NCBI GenBank assembly: GCA_033557465.1
Contig: JAWIIG010000038.1
Location: 1,674,001 to 1,738,000, forward strand
DNA length: 64,000 bases
Direction: 5' to 3'
DNA from: Ichthyophis bannanicus
Lineage: Eukaryota > Chordata > Amphibia > Gymnophiona > Ichthyophiidae
The notes under the pieces are model-generated. The model did no database searches and was not told the DNA's origin. It worked only from the letters and a program-made list of their open reading frames with translations. The position numbers and the translations under genes were made by a program. Below are positions 42,975 through 54,130 of this stretch, piece by piece (the first letter of the stretch is position 1; each line of letters starts with the position of its first letter).

Positions 42975-44701
42975 ATGGCTCACAGAGCCAGAGGTTGCGT
43001 CAACTCTCCGGACAGTTTTTGTTTTATTTGTGGGGAATATACCGTGAAAAAGCGGCAGAGGAACATTTCTGCATTTATTAAAAAAGTATATTTCGCCTAT
43101 TTCGGTTTGAAGTTAGGCGATCAAGACAAACCGTGGGCTCCTCACAAAGTGTGCAAGACATGTGAGGAAGATCTACGCTTATGGATGAAAGGTAAAAAAC
43201 AAGCATTTCGTTTTAGAATACCTATGATGTGGCGTGAACAAAGAGACCACAGCAGTGACTGCTATTTTTGCTCTTGCATTGTGAAGGGATACAACTTAAA
43301 AAATAAGAACGTAATAAGTTACCCCAACCTTCCCTCAGCAATTAGGCCTATGCCTCATAGCAACGAAGTACCTGTGCCTGAACCACCAAAATCTTTGGAT
43401 CATATTTGTGTGGACGGTTATGATCATGATGAGACTCATCAGATGGCTTTTCCCGATGAGTCCAGTACTTCCGAGTTTGAAACTGAACCAGATCCGAAAC
43501 CTGAACTTTTCTCTCAAGCTGAATTGAATGATTTAGTCCGGGATTTAGGACTCCCAAAAGATGCTGCCCAACTGCTAGGTTCTCGGCTTAAACAGAAAAA
43601 TCTATTGTCACCAGGAACAACTTTTTATTGGTACCGCAACCGCGAGACACAATTTTTGAAGTATTTCAGCAAAGAGGAAGATTTGGTATTTTGCAACGAT
43701 ATATACAAAGTGATGGAAAAGTTTAAACTCAAGTATGATCCTGCTGAATGGCGGCTGTTCATTGATTCGTCAAAAGACAGCATAAAAGGTGTTCTTCTTC
43801 ATAATGGCAACACATTTGCTTCAGTTCCTATTGCTCACTCTGTTATTCTCCAAGAAAAATACGAGAATTTGGCCCTGATTCTTCAGAAGATTCGTTATGA
43901 TGAGCATAAGTGGATGATTTGTGGAGACTTTAAAATTCTATCCATGCTATTAGGGCAGCAATCCGGTTTCACCAAATATCCCTGCTTCCTTTGCTTGTGG
44001 GATAGCCGGGCCCGCGACCTACACTGGGGGGAAAAGACTGGCCAATTCGGGAGTATTTGAGACCCGGTGAGAAAAATGTTCTTCATGAGAGCTTGGTACC
44101 TCGTGATAAAATTCTATTACCACCTCTCCACATTAAGTTGGGTCTCATTAAGCAATTCATCAAGTCCCTTCCAAAAGATGGTGAGTGCTTTCGGTACCTT
44201 TGCTCAAAGTTCCCCCGACTTTCTGAAGCAAAGCTAAAGGAAGGAAGGTTTGTTGGCCCTGATATAAGGAAACTCATTTCAGATGGAGCATTCGCTGAAA
44301 CGATGTCTGAGAAGGAAAAAGAAGCCTGGGATTCCTTTAAGGATGTTGTTCTCAAATTCTTGGGGAACAGGCGGGATGAGAACTATAAGGATATTGTTGC
44401 CAGGATGCTCAATGCCTTCAAAGAACAAGGCTGTAACATGAGCCTGAAAGTCCATTTCTTGCACTCCCATGTGAACTACATTCCCGAAAACTTGGGGGCA
44501 TACAGTGAAGAACAAGGTGAAAGGTTTCACCAGGACATCAAGGACGCAGAGAGAAGGTACCAAGGAAGATGGAACACCACTATGATGGCTGATTTCTGCT
44601 GGTTGCTGCTGCGGAAAACCCCAGATGGAAAATACGCCAAGCAGCGCACCAAGAGAAGCATTCGGGGGAAGAAGAAACGGGCCCACCAGGAGATTGATTG
44701 A
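42975..44701 (+). pseudogene. Zinc-finger, RNase H-like putative transposase, one frameshift
   Basis: I recognise this as resembling an uncharacterised animal protein family, but cannot name the superfamily. Start chosen at 42975 (MAHRARGCVNSPD), although the frame is open from 42789. N-terminus: paired cysteines (CFICG; CKTC; CYFCSC) within about 110 residues. Core: FIDSSKDSIKGVLLHNG with Asp264, then WMICGDFK with Asp318, then CFLCLWDSR. In the second frame: HFLHSHVNYIPENLG and SEEQGERFHQDI. The two Asp and a later Glu look like a D-D-E nuclease core; that is inference. A one-base change near the G6 run at 44026-44031 splits the gene (42789-44060; 44057-44701). AATAAA follows at 44764-44769. 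The C-terminus is Lys/Arg-rich. Confidence 0.7.
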
Positions 44702-44821
44702 CCCAAGAATGACTTTAAAATCTAAACTGTGTTGACAAATATCGTGTTTTTACTAAACTTTGAAATAAAAATTTGCTAGTTATTACCACAGTGTCGGATC
44801 TCATTTATTAGAATTTTATTT

Positions 44822-45097
44822 TCACACCATCAGGTGTTTGTCTTCATGTATTGCAATGGTGCGGTTTGCGTTTTCTATTCTTACATACATACCTGTATAA
44901 CATTTTTTGCACATTTCTTTGCTTTGCTTTGTGTCTAACCTCGCTCTTATATGCTCAATGTTTGTGTACATGTATGTGGCTGTTTTAAGTGCAGACAATT
45001 TTGCTACCATCACAGTGTGTTTTGTTGACATTACTCTATTCTTATGTGCTGCCTTGTTACAATTTTCTTTATTCTTATTTGAATAACTACTAAACAA
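44822..45097 (-). CDS. Small convergent ORF inside the transposon (hypothetical)
   Basis: A 91-codon minus-strand frame, convergent with the main gene. It is Lys-rich with CKKC. Immediately after its stop the minus strand reads AAAATAAAATTC and AATAAA, so it has its own poly(A) signals within 25 nt. It has no recognised family and may be a terminal exon or chance. Confidence 0.35.
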   Translation of the reverse strand: MFSSYSNKNKENCNKAAHKNRVMSTKHTVMVAKLSALKTATYMYTNIEHIRARLDTKQSKEMCKKCYTGMYVRIENANRTIAIHEDKHLMV

Positions 45098-45305
45098 TTA
45101 GTTTAAAGAATTCATCCAAGAAACTTTTATCTCGATCGCACTCAATCTGAAACGTTCACCTCAAACTGCTAACCCAATGTAGCAAAAAATCTGTACGTGA
45201 TGGAGCAAATTGGTTACCAGATTTGGATTCAGCGCACCAAAAAACGTAAAAATCAATCGAAACATTAGAGGCAGTTTAAAAAAATTTTTTTTTAGTGTAC
45301 CTGTG

Positions 45306-46731
45306 TAATAAATAAACCATAAAGATGATAATAAATAAATAAAAAATGATGAAAAAAAGTATAACAAATAGATAATAATTATTAAATAGATCAAACAATG
45401 TGAATAAATAAATTAAAATGTACTAATGGTAATGTGGTAACATACCAACGTTGTATAAGGTAGAATGTCTCAAGGACACTTTGGAGAAGGCACTATGTAT
45501 GGATAGAGCCGTGTGTGACAAGCTTGTCTCTTAAAGACAGTTGGGTCGTAGCACTATATAATAACTATAAAAAAGAAAAACTATATATATTACAATATAT
45601 GAAACATATATTAAACATATAGACAAGGGAAAATGGTAATAATATTTTATTAGATTTCTCCACTTATACCTTCTAGCAACATATGTATCGTAATATTGTT
45701 AGACGTCAGGTCATACCATTGATTCTTAAATTACATTAAACATGTTTACTCCGAATGCTCACCAGCGCGTCTTAAACACCTTTTTGTATTCTTTCCCCCA
45801 AATATCTTTTTTATTTATTTTTTTAATCTCTGTCTCATGAGTTTACCACCCACATGTACATTGACACTATTGAATTCTCTTGTACATCCCCCTCTCTTCT
45901 ATCGGAGCAATAATCCTTACACTCAATGTATGCTAGTGTCTTATCACAGTATGCTCCGTGTCCACATTTGGAGTCCATTCTATATTGAATGTTCTGCTTA
46001 TAGATTCATAATATTAGGAGTGCCCTTCTATTTTATTACCATTTTCCCTTGTCTATATGTTTAATATATGTTTCATATATTGTAATATTTTATATATAAT
46101 ATATTTTTAATACATAGTTTACATTTCTATAGATGTTTGGACGTATGTACACATTTTTACTTCATTTTATACATTATATACATTATATATCACATTTTTA
46201 TTTTTTTTATTATATATGATTGTCACATATTTATTGTATGTTATATATTATGTGGTTTATATTATGTGATATATGTCATATTATATATTTTATTTTATTT
46301 CGTATATCATACGTTATATATTATATTGTATATTTATTTTTATTCATTTATTTCTATATTTCTATATTTTTATTTTTATTATTTTTTATACTTTGCTTTT
46401 ATTATTTGCATTCATGTGTGCATCTTATTCAATGGTTCATCTTAACATGTGATTACATAGTTTTTCTTTTTTATAGTTATTATATAGTGCTACGACCCAA
46501 CTGTCTTTAAGAGACAAGCTTGTCACACACGGCTCTATCCATACATAGTGCCTTCTCCAAAGTGTCCTTGAGACATTCTACCTTATACAACGTTGGTATA
46601 TTACCACATTACCATTAGTACATTTTAATTTATTTATTCACATTGTTTGATCTATTTAATAATTATTATCTATTTGTTATACTTTTTTCATCATTTTTTA
46701 TTTATTTATTATCATCTTTATGGTTTATTTA
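45306..46731. mobile_element. Foldback element inside the right arm (1.4 kb)
   Basis: Its ends are inverted (ataaataaaccataaagatg at left; its complement catctttatggtttatttat at right), and the target is TA (gtgtTA / TAtcta). The arms run about 45306-45650 and 46030-46731, the right arm carrying about 350 extra AT-rich bases (46100-46455). Includes gacagttgggtcgtagcact and its complement. No coding sequence. Non-autonomous, perhaps Tc1/mariner-like by TA target. Confidence 0.65.
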
Positions 46732-47182
46732 TTATCTATTCATTATCAATTGACACATATTTATATTTATATTTATATAGTATTTATTTGTTTAATTATG
46801 CGATTATTGCTTTTCTCTTTTTCATACTTCTAGTCCTCTGTCTCGGCCCTTGTTTGTCTACAATGTATTTTTAATATATTTTTAATATATTTTTAATATA
46901 TTTTTAATATTATTTTAATATAATTTTAATACATTTTTAATATTTCTAATGTTTTCCATTTTTAACCTTTAGCAATTTATTTGGTTCTCTGGTTTGTTCT
47001 TTTGTTTTACATGTAATTTATACATATAACATACGTGTGGATATAAGTGTTTAAAAATTTTTCCTTTTATTGTTTTTAAATGATTATTCTTTTATTTGTG
47101 TTGTATAAAAATATTCTTTTGAGACTATCATTTATCTTGTATGTGATACATTGATTGCTAAAACTTTTTTTATTCTAACATT

Positions 47183-48452
47183 TGTCACCAGTAGAGGCTA
47201 AACTAGGGTTATTTAGCTTAGTGCACTACTGGCCCTGACCTTTCTATAAAAAGAAAGTGTAGTTGCAAGTCGAGGGTCAGGTTTAAACAAGGATTTATTC
47301 CCCTCCCGGGGTTTTGCTGGACTTTCAAAAATAATACAACTTCCAAACTCAAAAGATAACCATACTTCTGGTATAAACAAATGGATAAAGAAAAGTAGCT
47401 TCTTGCTTCACAAATCAAATGATAAAACAAAATATCATCAAGGTAAACACCTGGGCAGTTTCCACTGTGCAGACCTGTTCTCTCTAGCAGGCTTATTAGC
47501 TCTCAGCGCAGAGAGGTCTCTTCAGTTATCACTAGAGAACAGTCCATCTTTTCCTCATAAGATAAACATTCATTCTGGTCAGTACACATGGGCTCCTCAA
47601 GTGCCTCGTCTTCCCTCTGGCAGAGAGTTTGTAACCTCCTCCAGTCAGTGACTGGTCTCTCTTCCAAACTCTCTTCTTGGTTAGGGAGATAATTATCTGA
47701 GCCTTGATAAAAATGCTTTTCAGCTTTTCTGTTACACCTTGCTCTTGTCAGTTTGCTGCCAGGCTTCTCATACAAACATTCAGGCTCTGCTCTCATACAA
47801 ATATCCTGAAGCAGTTCACTATCTCTATTATAAGGATGTGAATACCTTAAAAGCTTCTGGCTTTCCTTAGCAAAGGGTTTTCTATGGTTAAACTCACGGT
47901 TGGAGAATGACTGCCTGTTATGTCTCCCAGCCCTTCTTGGCTTCTTATTCCAGGCCTCAGAATACACAGGGTTAGGCTGAAAATACTCTGACCTTTTATT
48001 GAAGGGTTTTAGGTTCTCTCTGACCTGCCAGGTTTCACAAACGCTTGCAGCTTCTGTGTCATCAAAACCTTCGTCAGTAATCATACAGGAATCACATTCA
48101 GCCTCTCTTCCTGGATTCTCTCTCTCTCCTGGACTCGAGCATAATAAGGATTCTCCTCTCTGGCCTGCTCCCAAGCTCTGGCCCGTTCCTGCTCCTGAAC
48201 TCCAACTAACTCTGTTTGCCTGCCTGCTTTCTTATGCAGAGTTGTGGGCGTTTTCCTGCACATGTGCAGAGTGTTTCCCTCAGTGTTTGGGGAGTGTCTG
48301 TTGGCTGGGCGTGCCTTCAGGTCTCGTGCCTCAGCCTGCTCTGGTTGCCTATAGCAACTAGGAAGCTTTTTCTCTCCCTTTCTGTCAGTGTCTGTGCCGT
48401 ACTCTTCAGCTTTTTGTGTCTTAAAGTTACAGGGCATATTTTCGGTGTTACA
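47183..48452 (-). mobile_element. LTR-like insertion (1270 bp) with 4-bp duplication
   Basis: Begins TGTCACC and ends GTTACA on the plus strand, flanked by CATT (47179-47182 and 48453-48456). The minus strand has AATAAA (47293-47298) near its end, favouring a minus-strand solo LTR. It contains a 223-codon minus frame (48174-47503), highly charged and without recognised domain, which is unusual for an LTR. Confidence 0.6.
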
Positions 48453-48581
48453 CATTGTTTGTTTAACCCCATGGTAGCTGTATGTCCCCCGAAGAAGGCG
48501 CAAGCCGAAACGCGTAGGGACCATCTTCAATAAAGCAGTCTGTTCCAAACCTACTCTATTCTCTTGCTCTTTTTGTTCTCT
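48453..48581 (+). repeat. Outer part of right terminal inverted repeat
   Basis: Complement of about 41932-42056. Contains gtcccccgaagaaggcgcaa, then gccgaaacgcgtagggac, a stable hairpin. Confidence 0.8.
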
Positions 48582-48596
48582 CGTCCTTATACAAGG

Positions 48597-50360
48597 GTCA
48601 GCCCAGAAGGACCGGACTTCCTTCCCGTTGAAGTCAAGGGGGGATGCCAAGACCCAGGATAAGTCCCATGGTCACCGGCATCACAGTTCCCCTCGGCGAG
48701 ACTCTGAGGGCGAAGGCCAGGAGCAGCTTCCTAAGCTTTCCTGGCAGGAGGAGTTGCCTCCCAAGGCCCAGGAGAGCTGTTGGGTGACTCCTGATAGTGT
48801 CATCATTGTGGAGTCCCCGACGAGGGTACTGGCACCAGAGACCGCGATTGTTGCCCTGGTTCCTATACCGTCAGACACTGTGCTCCTAGCAGTTCACATG
48901 CAGGCCCTCAAGCACAGCTTGACTGCGTTCCTGGCCATGCAGGCTGTCAAGGACTCGATGCCTTATGGTTCCTCAGTGCCAAGGGTGGCCCAAGACCCAA
49001 TACCCTGGGGTGGCAAAGGCACCCTCGTCCATGGCGGGGGCTTCCTTGGTGGGGCTCAGCCCATCCTGGTACTCCATGCTCTCCCTGGCTGGAGAGACAG
49101 CTCAGATAGGCCATCAAAGTCCCTCTTGGTGCACTGGGGTCCCCCCCCCCAAGCGCCTCCAGGTCGGACCATCCATAGTCTCTGACGCCATCTTCCCCTC
49201 ACTGATGACGCCATGAGGAATTGCGTCAGTATTTCAATTTCCTTACGGACTCCAATTCTGATGGGTGGGAGACCAAGGAGGACTCCCCGGTGCCCGAGCA
49301 CCATCGAGGCATCCCCTTGGATCCCTCTCCACCTTATGAGCGCAGGAAATCTCCACTGGAGGATATCTCTTTCAGTGAATTTGTGAGGGACGTGGACAAG
49401 GCCTTGCCTTTATCCATTGAGGCTGAAGAGGTGCCCAGGGTGGAGGAGTTGGAGATCTTTTCGTACCCTTCCCCTCATCTAGGAGGCTATTACAGTCCCC
49501 GTTCATAGGATCCTTGAGCAACTACTATTTAGCATGTGGAAGACTCCCCTCACCGTGCACCCAGTGAGTAGACGGCTGGACTCCATGTATTGTGTCCACA
49601 AGAGTCCTGGATTTGAGAAACCACAGCTCCCACACAATTCTATGGTTGTGAAGTTGGCCATGTGGAGAATCAAGAACACTAAAACCTACTTCTCCTTGCC
49701 TCCAGGCAGGGAGGCCAGGATCTTGGATGGCATTGGGAGAAAGTGCTACCAGGGTTCCATGTTGGGTATGTGCCTCAAGGATCTAGCGGGCGATCTGGCT
49801 GATTTCTTGACTGTTCTGAAGGAACATGCTGAGCACTACTGTTTCCAAGGTGAAAAAGTGCTTGAAATATATGACCAGGGTGGCTTATAATATCTTTCAG
49901 TCAGTGGCCTGGGTAGCCGCAGTGGGCATTGGAGCTCGCCAGCTAGCTTGGCTGCAGTCTTCTGACTTAGAACAATGGGTGCAGAACAACCAACGGATGT
50001 CCCCTGCCGGAGCGAGAACCTCTTTGGCAAGCCCATGGAGGATAAGGCCAGAGAGCTACAGCATGAGCAATTAATGATGAATAGATTTTCTTGTAAGAGG
50101 GTGACCCTGCTAAGAAGAAGGCCTTGGGAAAGAAGCCTTTCTATCCCAAGAAGAGGAAGTACTTTGCAGGCTAGCCGCTATATTAGCCCTATCATGGCTC
50201 TCAGCAGGGGCAGCAGTAGAAGAGTCAGAGCCAGTGTCTGTACCGCCGCCCCTAGCCCCAGAAGTCACAGCCTGTGCCACAACCACAGCCTGGAGGAGGC
50301 TTTTGACTCTTTCCCAAAGAGCATAGCGTCCTTTCCCATTCCACCACAGTTCCACCTCAG
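48597..50360 (+). pseudogene. DIRS D gag, remainder
   Basis: Continues gag after the transposon insertion. Frames 48628-49185, 49221-49508 and 49534-49890 carry proline/glutamate-rich sequence and then a DIRS gag-like block, AWVAAVGIGARQLAWLQSSD (about 49905-49970). Broken by several frameshifts and a stop near 49506. Confidence 0.6.
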
Positions 50361-51660
50361 GTGGGAGGCAGATTGATCCATTTTGCCCACAAATGGCCTA
50401 CGATACCATCAAACTCCTGGGCTCTCAAAACAGTTCGGGAAGGGTACCTGTTCCACTTTGATAAACTTCCTCCCCCTTTTTTCTCAGGGGAGTACCTCCT
50501 TGATCCATTCCACCGAGAACTCCTTCAGAAGGAGGTCCAGGTTCTCTTAGCCGACCTGGCCATCGAGCTGGTCCCTCCTTCTCAGATTGGAAAGGGGTTT
50601 ACTTTCTGGTTCCCAAAAAGATGGGAGGCTTCTGGCCCATATTGGATCTTCGGAACCTCAACCGATTCCTCTTGAGAGAAAAGTTCAAGATGATCTCCCT
50701 GGGCACGTTGTTGCCTTATCTGCAACAGGAAGACTGGCTGTGCTCCTTGGATCTCAAGGATGCTTATACTCACATCCCCATTCACCCTCTCCACCAGCAG
50801 TATCTCCATTTCATGTTCAGTGGAAAGCGCACTCTGTATCGGGTGCTACCTTTTGGCCTTGCTTCTGCCCCGTGGGTCTTCACAAAATGGCAGTGGTCGC
50901 AGCGTTCCTCCAGACACTGGGAATTTTCATCTTCCTCTACCTGGCTACTTGGTTGATCAGGGATAGAATGCCGGACGAGGTCCGTCACTCCACAAGGATC
51001 ACCATTCAGCTGCTCAGTACCTCGAGTTCATTGGGACCCAGACCTATCTACCTGATGAGCGAGCCCTACAGCTCGTCCATCTAGCCAGGGAATTGTGGAG
51101 CCAGGGGGCTGCTGCGCATTCTTGGCCACATGGCTTCCATGGTTCGTGTCACTCCGCTTGCCTGTCTACAGATGAGGCAAGCGCAATGGACTCTATGTAT
51201 GCAGTGACGCTAAGTTATGGTCGACTCCAGAACAAGGTGATCGCTACTCAGCCACTCAAGAAGTCCCTCTCTTGGTGGCTAAAACTACAAAATCTGCACT
51301 AGGGGCTTTCCTTCCAAGTCCTTTTGCATCAAAGGGTTCTGACTACAGATGCCTCCAGGATGGGCTGGGGAGCCCATCTCGATGGTCTCTGAACGTAGGG
51401 CTTCTAGATGGCTGGGGAAAGCCTCCACCAGATCAACCTCCTGGAGCTCCATGCCCTCTCCATTGCGCTCAGGGCTTTTCAAGAGCAGCTCACCGACAAC
51501 CAAGTAGCGATGTTCTATATCAACAAGCAGGGGGACACAGGCTCGTACCTTCTCTGCTTGGAGACAGTGTGTCTGTGGAAGTTCGCCATTTCGCACAACA
51601 CACTTCTCCAAGCGATGTGTCTGCTAGGGGAGCTCAATGTCTTGGCGGATTGACTCAGCT
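50361..51660 (+). pseudogene. DIRS D reverse transcriptase-RNase H
   Basis: Fragments in three frames: DKLPPPFFSGEYLLDP (50460), WPILDLRNLNRFLL (50630), LCSLDLKDAYTHIPIHPLHQ (50740), LPFGLASAPWVFTKW (50850), RNase H INLLELHALSIALRAFQEQL (51430). The catalytic YLDD is replaced by YLAT near 50940, so RT is dead. At least five frameshifts or stops. Confidence 0.8.
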
Positions 51661-52079
51661 GAGTCCTCCAGCCGCATGAGTGGACCCTCAAGAATCGAGT
51701 TGTCAGCCGCATCTTCCGGATGTGAGGCATCCCAAGCATAGACCTCTTTGCGTCACCAGATAACATCCAGGTACTGCAGTTCTGCTCCTGGTATCCATGC
51801 AGCAATTGGATGGCTTCCTATACTTTTCTGCTGGATTGGGGCAAGAGACTGCTTTATGCCTATCCACCAACTCCTCTGGTGGCCAGGACCCTCTTCAAGC
51901 TCCAGTAGGACAAGGCTACCATGATCCTCATTGCCCCACACTGGTTCAGACAGCCCTGGTTCTCTCTTCTACGTCTGTCTCGGAGGCCACCAAACCAAAC
52001 CAAACCATCTCAGTTCCGCTCCGGATCTGATATCCCAGGAAAGGGGATCTCTTCTTCTCCCCAGCGTCTGCTCCCTAAC

Positions 52080-53047
52080 TCTCATAACGTGGATGCTGAG
52101 TGCATAGTTCCTGCAGAGATCCACCTACCAGCTGATGTGTAAAACATCCTCCTGGCTACTTGCAAGGACTCCACATAGTGTTCCTATGCTTTTAAATAGC
52201 GCAGATTTTCTCTGTGGTGAACCCCATTTCTTATTCAGTGTTTTTGATCACGTACCTGCTCTACCTGTCCAACCTTTGCCTCAAAACAAACTCTGCGAGT
52301 GCATCTCAGCACAGTGGTGGCCTTCCATCGTGGGGTGGATAGTAAGCCTGTGTCTTCACATCCCCTTGTAAGTCACATTATTAGAGGCCTCTTGCTCTCT
52401 TGGCCTCCGATTAAGCCCCCGCCTGTGGCATGGGACCTTAACATGGTGCTCGGGCAGCTGATTTCTACCCCTTTTGAGCCACTCAGCTCTTGTCCGCTCA
52501 GATATCTCACATGGAACATCATTTTCTTAGTAGCGGTCACCTCTGCGCACGGAGTCGGTGAACTCAAGATGCTAGTGGCACATCCTCCGTACACAGGGTT
52601 TCATCAAAATAGTGGTCCTCCAGACTCATCCTAAATTTCTTTCTAAGGTGGTTTCTGCTTTTCACCTTAATCAGTCGGTGGTACTGCCCATCCTTTTCCC
52701 AAACCTCACGCCAACAGGACTGAGGCCGCTCTACACACATTGGATTGTAAGAGAGCGCTGGCATTCTACCTCAAACGTACGAAAGCTCACCGCCGTTCCT
52801 CCAAGCTCTTTGTCTCTTTTGAACCCAATAGGCTGGGTGGGGCAGTCTCAAAGTGTACCCTTTTGCTTTGGGTTGCGGACTGCATCTCCTTCACTTATGC
52901 TCAAGCTGGTCTGATTTTGGAACACGTGTCAGAGCTCATGATGTCCGAGCTATGGCTGCTTCGGTAGCCAACATGCGTTCTGTCTCCACAGTGGAAATTT
53001 GGAGTGATGCTACGTGGTCTTCCTTCCACACCTTCACAGCCCATTAA
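52080..53047 (+). pseudogene. DIRS D tyrosine recombinase
   Basis: Recombinase domain in scattered frames: FHRGVDSKPVSSHPLVSHII (52320), LTWNIIFLVAVTSAH (52500), CKRALAFYLKRT (52745), VRAHDVRAMAAS (His-x-x-Arg, 52930) and ATWSSFHTFTAHY with the terminal Tyr (53010-53047). Key residues of the family can be traced, but the frame is broken repeatedly. No methyltransferase domain recognised. Confidence 0.7.
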
Positions 53048-53436
53048 TATCTGAATGTAGATTTCCCGACGTGACAGTAACTTCAGCCAAATCATGCTCT
53101 GGCACCTTTTTGGGAATTAAGGCAGCTCCTTCCCACCGGCCCTTCTGTCTGTCAGGCTACTGTGGAATCGATCTACTGTTGATGTCCATGCTGGATGCTG
53201 ACTCTCAGAATCTTTCAGCAATTACATGCTGCTGTTCTCATTTTTTTTCTGGTTGCCCTGTTGAGGTGTTTACAGTTTTTTTCGAAAGCCTTTAGCTGGG
53301 GAGGGCCATATGTGGGGACTGACTTCTGCTTGGTCCTGGAGAAAGCGTAGTTACTCACCTGTAGCAGGTGTTCTCTGTGAACAGCAGGAATCGGTCCTCA
53401 CTACCCTCCCTTCTCCCCGTGAAGTTGTTCTCTTTT

Positions 53437-53995
53437 TTTGGATTGATTAAGCAATGTCTCTTAACAGGAACATCATATCAACAGCATATCACACCGACAC
53501 TCAAGAACCTGCATTGATTACCAGTCATATAAAAGTCTAAATATAAAGTCGTAACCATCATTTACAAAATCCTCCACAATTTATCAGTCCCCTGCCTTGA
53601 AGATCTAATCACAAGAACACCCTCAACGAGACCCAGAAGATCGGTGAATCAGAACATGCTAGTCATACCCCCACTCAAGACCAAAAGCACTCAACAGAGC
53701 CTTCACACTTTTTGCCTCAACAATTTGGAATACACTACCAGAATCCATTAGATCTGCACAGTCTATGCAAGATCTGAAGAAACCGTTGAAAACGCATCTG
53801 TTCATTGAACATTTCAGACCAAATGACATCACACATAACATTAGTGTGTGAATGATAAAATGTTATCTGTAAGTTTGTATCCCCATGAGTTCTTTGTAAT
53901 TACAACTCTCCTGAACTTGTTATCGTTCTATGTAAATCACCTTGGTACAAAGACGGTATAAAAAAAACCCAAAAAACTGTTAAATAAATAAATGT
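53437..53995 (+). mobile_element. L2-like LINE 3' end
   Basis: 5'-truncated; reads HITPTLKNLHWLPV, YKILHNLSVPCLEDLI, then the shared tail (caccttggtacaaagacggt) and (AATA)n ending 53993. Confidence 0.7.
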
Positions 53996-54130
53996 CATCA
54001 TACTGAGGTAAGATGGTTCCTTTGGGCGGGAAGATGGGCACGCATGTGTGGTTGAACTCCTTAAAGCTTCCTTTGGAAGCTGCGGAATGTTCCTGTGTGG
54101 GAACTTGGCAACACATGCTAACTTGTTCTC
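53996..54130 (-). mobile_element. DIRS leader fragment, inverted
   Basis: The complement resembles the DIRS D leader (cacgcatgcgtgcctatttt at 31169, then ccatcttacctcc at 41342): here gaggtaagatggttcctttg, then gggcgggaagatgggcacgc. Orientation is opposite to element D. Confidence 0.55.

Larger units (their letters stand above)
41888..48581 (+). mobile_element. Long-inverted-repeat transposon (6.7 kb with insertions)
   Basis: Terminal arms: left about 41932-42480, right in three blocks (45293-45305, 46732-47182, 48453-48581), split by two later insertions. About 540-580 bp of the arms are reverse complements. The outer end gagaacaaaaagagcaagag is shared. The left end has about 44 extra bases outside the repeat. 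Between the arms is one zinc-finger/RNase H-like gene (42975-44701) and a convergent small ORF. About 4 kb without its nested insertions. The superfamily is not assigned. Confidence 0.75.
31056..53341 (+). mobile_element. DIRS element D, host of nested insertions
   Basis: Left terminal repeat ctccaggaccaagcaggaag (from 31056, continuing tcagtcctcacata) is mirrored by tatgtggggactgacttctg then cttggtcctggag at 53309-53341. Between them lie a leader (31091-31198, resuming at 41333), gag (41543-41887 and 48597 on), RT-RNase H (50361-51650) and recombinase (52100-53047), all plus strand. A provirus and a long-inverted-repeat transposon account for about 16.8 kb of the span. Many frameshifts: old. 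Confidence 0.8.

Noticed and set aside
46090..46460. Tyr/Ile/Phe-rich ORFs suggesting membrane proteins
   Set aside because: Arise from AT-rich low-complexity sequence in the foldback element.
52080..53047. Functional tyrosine recombinase
   Set aside because: Family motifs are present but scattered across frames with stops; the DIRS D RT site is also lost.
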